Shown piece after piece: positions 52,501-62,500 of a stretch of DNA of 64,000 nucleotides. Within the stretch, counting starts at the first letter, position 1. Every line of letters starts with the position of its first letter. This DNA comes from Sipunculus nudus (Eukaryota; Annelida; Sipuncula; Golfingiida; Sipunculidae): contig CM049306.1 in assembly GCA_026874595.1 (NCBI GenBank), positions 58,658,019-58,722,018 on the forward strand. Direction: 5' to 3'. The notes beneath the pieces were generated by a model. The model searched no databases and was not told where the DNA came from. It saw nothing but the letters and a program-made list of their open reading frames with translations. The translations under genes and the position numbers were made by a program.

Positions 52501-55500
52501 CAGCACATAGAAAAATGCAGTGATTCTTTTCCCCTATTTTTACCTGTAGGGCCCACGGAAATTAAAAACAAATATCTTTTTAAATAACTTCAATCTTCTT
52601 GATGATGTTCAAGTAACAGTAGGTACATTCTCCCACCAAACTTGCATTGGTCCATTCTTCACAAAAGTGATTAAGTTACTCTCACCTTAACTGCAGAGCT
52701 AAGGTACACTTGAAGTAAACAGGTGTACAGTAATATCTGAGAGCATTATAACCCATGGATCAGTAGATATTCTTTGTAAACACAATTTGCATTCCTTTCA
52801 AATTTGCTGAGCATCATGGCCCATGGGTCACTTTTTTACTTTAGATCACACAGCTGAATGAGGATGTTGAAAGGGTCAAGGTAGATCAACAAAACTTGGA
52901 CCATGAACTTGATTTCATCCTTGCTCAACAGAGAGAGCTAGAGGAGATGTTGGTACCATTAGAAAAATCAGTTCAGGAACTTCCAGCCATCAACTACCAG
53001 CAACATGCAGATACTGAGAGAGAATACACGTACGATATCAGCTATGTCTCTGTATTCTTGTTAAATAATTGTAACATTAATGACCCTGTTTCTGTCAGCT
53101 GTGGTGGTTGAGAATTTTTTTTAATATGCAGGTTAATTTCAACTGATACTCATACATTGACCTGTATCTACCACACACATAACAGTGTTGGCTGATCAGC
53201 AGTATGACTGTTTTGTAAGTTTTCAATTAGGTGCTTGTGGCTCACTTTCATCCTTACTTAAAATGTCAGTTTAATTTATACGCAATTTTAATGCAGTTTT
53301 ATACTGTAGACGGTGCTATATGATAATGGGAGTATTTGAACTGATCAGCCACATGCTACTGTTACTTCTTTCCCTGTGTAGCCCTTCCAGTTGATGTTGT
53401 AAATTTAAATTGTCTTCTTTTTATGCCCCCGCCACAAAGTGGCCGGGGCATATAGTTTTACCCATGTCCGTCATTCTGTCATTCCGTCATTCCGAAATCA
53501 AACAGTTGTACGGACTTTTTTTCGCAATGCCTGCAGATATTGGCCTGATTTTAGGTGTGTGGGCAGATAATGACGAGTTACAGATCGAGTTCGTGTTTCG
53601 TCCCGGTTGACCTACTTTTGAGCGTTTTACGGCTCCTAAACTTAGAAAATTTCATGAAAAATATAAATTTTCATGACAAATACACATGTACGGACTTTTT
53701 TTCGCAATGCCTGCAGATATTGGCCTGATTTTTGGTGTGTGGGCAGATAATGACCAGTTACAGATCGAGTTCGTGTTTCGTCCCGATTGACCTACTTTTG
53801 GGCGTTTTACTGCTCCTAAACTTAGAAAATTTCATGAAAAATATAAATTTTCATGACAAATACACATGTACGGACTTTTTTTCGTAATGCCTGTAGATAT
53901 TGGCCTGATTTTTGGTATGTGGGCAGATAATGACCAGTTACAGATCGAGTTCGCGTTTCGTCCCGGTTGACCTACTTTTGAGCGTTTTACGGCTCCTAAA
54001 CTTAGAAAATTTCATGAAAAATATAAATTTTCATGACAAATACACATGTACGGACTTTTTTTCGCAATGCTTGCAGATATTGGCCTGATTTTTTGTGTGT
54101 GGACAGATAATGACCAGTTACAGATCGAGGTTGTGTTTCGTCCCGGTTGACCTACTTTTGACCGTTTTACGGCTCCTAAACTTAGAAAAATTCATAAAAA
54201 ATATAAATTTTCATGACAAATACACATGTACGGATTTTTTTTCGCAATGCCTGCAGATATTGGCCTGATTTTTGGTGTGTGGACAGATAATGACCAGTTA
54301 CAGATCGAGTTCACGTTTCGTCCCGGTTGACCTACTTTTGACCTTTTTACGGCTCCTAAACTTAGAAAAATTCATGAAAAATAGAAATTTTCATGACAAA
54401 TACACATGTACAGTTGTTTTTAGCTCTCAGCTCATAGGCTGATGGGCTATTGTCGTCACCCAAGGTGTCCGTCTGTCCATCTGTCTGTCCGGTGTATGTC
54501 CGTCCGTCCGTCCGTTCCGTGTCTGTTAACTTTTACCTTGTGAGCGGGATATCTCTAAAAGGATTCACCGTTGGAATTTTATTTCATCAGTGAAGATGTA
54601 TATCGATAAAATCTCGGTCAAGTTCGAAGATGGGTGACCTTGACCCATTTTTCTACATTTTAGAGCTGATTATAGAAAAACACTCAGAAGTTTATATCTC
54701 AGGAACCATTGTGTGGATTTTCACAAAACTTACTATGATCATTGGGACTGATGGTCTGTATGTGCTGCACAATTTTGGTGGCGCCACCTGCAATTTCTGA
54801 TTTTTTAATGAAATTTTATCTGATTTTTCAATTTTGGCCTTTTGTGCAGGATATCTCCAAAGGTATTCAACACAGGAACTTCATTTCTTCAGTGTTATTG
54901 CATTATATTTACAAAATCTTGGTCAAGTTCAAGATGGGTGATCTTGACCTACTTTTCAAGCTCACAGAGCTTAGTATAGAAAAAAACTTAGGAGCTTATT
55001 TCTCAGGAAGCATTTGGTGGATTGTTATGAAACATGGTATATACCTCTCCAATTTAAATTTATAAATGATTATCAACTTTTGCTAATATTCTAGTTTCGG
55101 AATGCAATGCCTACAGATACTGGCCTAATGTTTGGTCTGTGGGCGCATAATGACCACTTACAGATCGAGTTTGCGTTTCGTCCCAGTTAACCTATTTTTC
55201 ACCATATGACAGATCCTGAACATAGAAAATTTCATGAAAGACAGAAATTTTCATGAAAAATGCACATATATGTAATTTTTTTTTACAATGCCTGCAGATA
55301 CTGGCCTGATTTTTGGTGTGTTGCTTGATAATGACCCTTTACAGATCAAGTTTGCATTTTGCCCTTGTTGACCTACTTTTAACCATACAACACTTCCTGA
55401 ACTTAAAAAATTTTACAAAATTTAACAAATGTTTCTAATTTGCCCCAGGCGGGGGCATTCGTGTCGTTCCGACACATCTAGTTTATTCAAATCTTAATTA

Positions 55501-56517
55501 ACAAAATATTAGTTTCAATTTATGCTGGCCCTCAAAACTTACATTGGCCCATAAAATTTAGTTTGGCCCTTGTTATGCCTGGAGATTTCCTTGCACTTTT
55601 TTTGTTAAAGATAATCCCGTGAAAACTCCAGCTTGCACATCTTATTACATGGTAATTGATGTGATATGTTGTTATGTCCAGGTACCAGCTTGCAGAAAAC
55701 ACTGATGCACAGCTAAAGAGGATGGCCCAGGATCTAAAAGAGATCATCAAGCATCTGAATACAAGCAACAGCAACCAGGACAGCAATGATCCAGTATGTG
55801 ACAGAAGTCAATATATTAATTATGTAAAATAATATAATCTATGACTTGACAACTACAAACCAGCCTGTAAAATCTTTCTTTTATACACTGTATATAGTGT
55901 AATTATATAAACTCAGACTGGGTCAAGATGCATTAGTTAGTAATTGGATCGATTGAATGTTGCTCCTCATAAAAGTTTTAAGAGACATCTGTCACTCTGA
56001 CTATAGTTGTGTACATTTTCATGCTCCAGGTTTACGTGCAAACCCTTTTATATTTTGCTTACCATCATGCCCAGTTTGGTCAATTGAAATTTTACATTTT
56101 TTTTATGATAAACAATCAAATGTTCAAGGTATATAATCCAATCTCAACAACTGGCATCAGTCTACTTTCATTGACATTATTTAAGGTCCCTTGACTCTGC
56201 ATCATAGTCACCACCTCTGTTTCTCTTTACACTGTGATAACTGTAAATATTTTAATTTCTTAGCCAATTTCTCAACTGGGTTTTTTTAGCTCAGCTGACT
56301 GTAAGTCAGCACAAATCATAACCCTGAGCCTAGAAGCCTATACAGTAAAACCTGAGAGTTAAGACCACCTGATGTGCCACACCAAAAGTGGTCTTAAGTC
56401 ACAGGTGGTCTTAAGTCTCAGGTGGTCTAAGTCTCACCATGATGCGAACAAAGAATATCAAGGCATATATGTCTACGTAAACATTTATTTATTATAAAAA
56501 AACATACTGGATATATT

Positions 56518-56555
<38 letters not shown>

Positions 56556-59500
56556 TATGTATATGTATATGTATATATTATAGATAATCAAGTTATTCAC
56601 AACAATATTTACAAGTAAACAACAATATTTACTTAAAACAATTAATCAATTTTGCTCTGCTAAACAAGGGAATCTTATAAATAATTATCAAAGAAAGCTG
56701 GTCCTTTTATAACTTTATTAAACAAGCCTTTATCAAAAGCTTTGAATAGCCTGTTTGTTATATTGCACAAACACAAACCGCTAATTAATGATGTACCATG
56801 AGTACACACTGAGTCACTTTGTTGATCACTGACTTGTGCTCAACATAATTAGAAGCAGACCCCATTAAAATCTCAATAAACTTCAAAGCAGTTATGGGAT
56901 CGATCATTTGATTACAGGTGACTGCTCACGTTATCAAACAGTTTCTCTATATTGGTATTATGGTAGTTGGCATTGAGTCCTATTGTCTTATTGATGAATA
57001 TTCTATTGATGTTATCGAAGCCGGTCGTCAGTTTGTCGTCGTCACGAACTGACTTGTTGCCAAGTCAAAATGTGTGTGATAAGCAATGACAGTTGATCGC
57101 TAACGTTATGACAAACTTATTTTCATGGCTCACTTTTTTTTCAAAATTAAATCCGCGCTAATGTTATTTAAACATCGCTAAGACTAGTTATGAACTCCGG
57201 TCAACGACCGCAGCGTAGTGAATGCGACCGCGGTGTCAGAAATACAACGGTAGTTCTATTCTATGAATATTAATGAGGGATTTCCTTTACGTGATCCTTT
57301 ACCGTAAAGATGTTTTAGACAATCGTTAAACAAATACGATGTGTTCAAAGATAGGCTGTGCTAAAAAAAAAATGGTACACAGGCATCAGAATTAAAGGAT
57401 TGCGTCGTTTTACATGTTCCCTCGCAATATTCGCGGAACTTTCATTTTTAGAGAAAGATTAAAACCACGCTAGGCCTGGGCCATTGACACCTGGAGGGGT
57501 ATTGTGAATTAATATCCAATTTACCGCGGGGAAAGTAGGTCACCATTGCCACCTGCACATTCAAGAGACGGTCAATGGCACGGTCGTTTTAGTCTTAACT
57601 AAGGACGTCAGGTGCCACTACCGCTACACCAGGCGGTCGCTTAACGGAGGTAAAGACCAGCGACTGGCCACAACTGAGAGGTCGGTGGTCGAGTACCACA
57701 AACGGTCGCTCAACACAGGGGCATTAAAGAGTGATTAAGCTCCGTGCATTAATGTTTCGGTCGCAAGTCACAGACGGTCGCTGGCGGCAGTGGTCGCTTG
57801 GTTCAGGTTTCACTGTAATTAAAAATCTAGGGAGGTACATAAAAAATCTCCTTGGAAACCTGAAAATAGGTCACTGCAACCTGTATCCTCTGAGCTACGG
57901 GGCTTGTAAGTACCCCCTAGAATAATCAAAAATTTGATACAAACCTCCAATATCTTGATTATTAATGCATGGATGGTCATGAATTTTGCCTTTAATTGAC
58001 CATGACTAGTTTTGTCAGTTCCCAAAAAGTAGTGGCGCGGCCCGTATCTATTTTTTTACTATAAAATGACAACAATCATGTCAGTTTCTCAGCTATGATT
58101 CCATCTAGTGTCCCAGAACCTGGTGTGTTTATTGATCCCAGGTGGATGCCCTATAGTAATCACCCTGTCTGTTTGTTCATCTGTCTGTCTGTCTGTCCAT
58201 TTATCCATCCACACAAATTTGTTTCCAGATTATAACTCTAGATTGAAATGACATATGGATTTCAGACATGACTTACACATGGCCCACCACTAAAGACAGT
58301 ACATGTATGATTTTAGGGTCATGAGGCCAAAGGTCAAGGTCACAAGACTCACTTATTTAAAAAGATTATGGCTGCATTTTAAGCCAAGCTTTTCATCCCA
58401 AACTTTCCATCTTGCACATTTAGCTGACTTGCCATTATGGAGAGTGCATAAATGAATTTGGGGGCCGTCTGTTCACAAATTAGTTTCCAGATGATAGCTC
58501 CAGTTTCAGTTTAGTCTTACTTATTGGTTTCAAACTTAACTTATATATGGCCTAATACTAAAGTAAGAACCCTGTCGTTTTTAGGGGTCAAAGGTAAAAG
58601 TCACAGGACCCATTTCTTTAAAAGGAATGTGTATGCATTGCAAGCTAAACTTTTCATCACAAACCTTCCATCTTAATGATATAACTCACCTGCCAATTTG
58701 GGAAGATTATTTTTGATTTAGGGTCATAGGGTCCAAGGTCAGGGTCACAGGGCCTATTCATTCACAAACTAGTTTATTGATGATAATTCTGCTTCTGCTA
58801 GACAGATTGGCTTCAATCTGGACTTATGACCCACCACTTAAGTAAAAATCATTTTGATTTTCAGGGCCCAGAGGTCAAAGGTGAAGGTCACAGGAGCCAT
58901 ATCTTTAAAATGATTGTGGTTGCAATGTAAATCAAACTTTTCATCCAAAACATTCCATCTTCACACATGGCTTACTTGCCATGGAAGAAATCTGTGGATT
59001 TTGAGGTTACCTTGTCAGAGGTCAAGGTCACTGGACCTGCATTTTATAGAAGAATGTAACAATAATCTAAATGCTGCAAGTTCAAGGATAATAAGTTCTC
59101 AGATTTTTTGGTCATAAGGTCATTGGTTAAGGTCACAGGACCTTCATTCATAAAAATTTCTTTAAAAATATCCTAATAGACAAATACAGCTGAGTGTCGA
59201 GACCCATGGGTCCCTAGTTATTGGTGATACTTTCTTTCACAGATTCATCAAATAGGGAAGATCCTGAATGCACACATGGACTCCTTGCAATGGGTTGACC
59301 AGAATACAGGTATTGTTTTTTGCTAATGACTAGAAATTAGATAAAAAGATACCAGTGCTTAACCTTTCCATCAGCTGAAAGTGAATGAACTGGAAGTAAA
59401 GTACATTCTGTAACCATTTTGACCAAAACATGACAAACTGAACGACTGAACCACTTAGTATATTGGAGCCCAGTTCTTATGGACCTGCTCAGGTTAGCAT

Positions 59501-62500
59501 TAGTCCTACAAGCCTCTATTATGAAGCACATTGTACACCATTGAATACTGTATATTAATAAGTAACAGTTTTATATGACCGGACATATTTTTGTATACCG
59601 TCCATTCGTCTACATGTTTCTCTGTTCATTAATAAACTTTAAGTGTCGCTGCTATAACTTATCAGGGCTTTGATGAATTTTCTCTAAAACTCACCACAAT
59701 AGATTATCTCGCCCAAGTTCGATTATGGGCAAAATCCACAGATATTTAGTAATGTCAGAAGTCACTATGACACTTTGTGGTGTCGCTGAGATAACTTACA
59801 AGGAATATGATGGATTTTGATAAAACTCAAGGGAAATGTTAATCAATAAAATATCTCGCCCAAGTTCATTTCCAGCAAAATCCATGCATATTTAATGAGG
59901 TCAGAGGTCACCGCACTTTGGAGGCACCATGGTGACTAACCAATATCCTATGGATTTTCATGAAACTCATCAAACACATTTACCAATATAGATTATCAAC
60001 TCAAATAAATTTTCAGCAAAATTAACACATATTTAATAAGGTCAGAGGTCACAAGGCTGCTGTGCAAGGCCAATATGGGTGTTGCAGAGGTTACTTACAG
60101 GGAATATAATAGATTTTGATAAAACTCAATAGAAATATTAAACAATATAATATCTCGCCTAAGTTCAATCTCAGGAAATGCATGCATATTTAATGAGGTC
60201 AGAGTTCACCACACTTTAGTGGCACAACCCTGACTTACCAAAAATCTGATTTTCATTAAGTTCAGTTTAACATTGTAATATGTAGCTTTTTAGCTCAGCT
60301 GACTATAAGTCATCTGAGCTATAGTCATGGTCCATTGTCTGTCGTCCGTCCGTCTGTCCGTCCGTTCGTCCATCGGTCCGTCCGTCCATCCGTAGATGTG
60401 GCACGTTTTAAAACCCGTAAGACCTATGAATAAAAAATTCGGCATAATGTTAGATGTCCCCAAGATCTCCTACCAAGCCGAAAACTGGGTCTTTGCAACT
60501 TCGTTCCTTTGAGAAATTAAGGAAAAACCTCAATTTTTTATTAAAAACCTATTTTCACACTTCAGGACTGCCTAATATCAAAACCACTCATCTGTTTTTC
60601 CTCATATTTACCATAAATATTCTTCTATATAGTTCCTATGTACATGCCAGAAATTATGTCTGTATTATATAATTTAAAAAAGTTATGGGCCCAAACATAA
60701 TGCATTTTGTAAAAAATCAGGAAAGATATTTGATCACTTAACACAAAACCTGTTAAAGCTATGGACTTTTTTCCAGTAATATAACTTTAATTAATCAAAA
60801 TTAAATTGTATACCAAAAATTAGATCAAAATCTATTATATTTTTTTAAATATTAACAAAAATAAAATATTGGTACCTTAAATTTCGCCCAACTTTGACCA
60901 TGGCACGTTTTTTTCCTGTAAGTACTGTGGATTTAATTTTCACAGCATGTTTATGTTAGCATTTTGTCTGTTAACACCTAAAATTTGAAACCAGTTGATC
61001 AAAAACTGTAGATTTTATTCAAGTTTTCAAGCACCATGTAACATATTGTTTACATCAAGCTAGTGTTATGCAGTTTGCAAGAGCTCAGCTCCCCAGCTTC
61101 AGCTCTCAGTTCCTAAAATTTGGCATACAATTAGATGTCTCTAAAATCCCCTACCATGCCAAGAATTTGGTCACTAGGACTTAATACCTTCGAGATATTA
61201 ATGAAAAACTTCATTTTTCCATTAAAAACCCATTGTTACACTTCAAGACTGCCTAATATCAAAACCACTGATCTGACTTTAATCATACATAATATAAATA
61301 TTTTTCTATACATTCTCTTTGCACATGCCTGAAATGATGTCAGTATTGTGTAATTGTTTTAAGTTACGGGCCCAAACATAATGCACTTTGTAAAAAATCA
61401 AGAAATATATTTACTCCCTTACAAGGGGATTGCTGAAGCTAGAGATTTTTTGTCAGGGATGTAACATTATTAAATCAAGATTCAGTTGAATACCAAAATT
61501 AGTTCTGAATTTTTCAAATTTAATAAGTTATTAGTATAAATATAAAATTAGTACCTTAAATTTTGCCCAACTTTGACCATGGCACGTTTGTTTCCTGTGA
61601 GCACTGTTGATATAATTTTCTTATCATGCACACATAACTAAAAAGCTGAAAGAAATTGGCAAAAAAATTGAAGCTTTTATTAATTTTTTTATGAGACCAT
61701 GTCAGACCTTGGTTCTCTCCAGCCCCTCTTGATATACGTGTATGTTGACCTTGTTGAACTTTCTGCAAATTATGCATGCTTGAAGCGAGGCATTCACTGG
61801 GGCAGCCAGGCAGCTTATGGCCAGCCACAGTTGATCAAGGTGTCCAACCAAACTCATCTAGTAGTTTTAACCAACAACATAACAATAAACGATAAATTAA
61901 TAAATTTTTATTGAGTTTTAATAACAAATTGAAGAAAAATAGAAAAGGACTTTGTTAGTTTATAATAACAGGAAATTAACTTGCAGTTACTGATGATATA
62001 AGAATCTTGCATCGATGGATAGAATGTCACATATTCCAAATAACACCATGCAGTATTTTTCAGTTTAATTTTAATGATAAAAAAGTAAATCATATTTTTC
62101 ATTACTAATCATTAGGGATCATATGAAGGAAATTAATGATAGACAAAGATGCAGTCGATAATATTAATCTAGATTCCTACTGTGTCTATTGTGTACATTG
62201 ATGTGAAATAAGTCCAAAATGAATATATTACATTTATTTTTTTTAATATTAATAAAAGCCATAAAACCAGGTACTTATGATAATTATTTAAATGTGTGAA
62301 TTTTGTATATTCTTGATTCTCAACATCATTGTTTGGTGAAAACTATATAAATACTAGACATGGTGCAAATACTTTGCAATTGTATTTAAATATGAATATG
62401 AATTTGTACTCCATAATAAAATTTCTTGCATAAAGAATGGGAATTCAGGTAAAAATGAAAGTATATGAATACCAGTGCAAACACTTTCAAAATGTATTCA

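Noticed and set aside
53410-53610. 66-codon frame at the start of the F3 element
   Set aside because: The same frame recurs wherever the F3 unit occurs (26046-26249, 26434-26676) and follows the repeat period.
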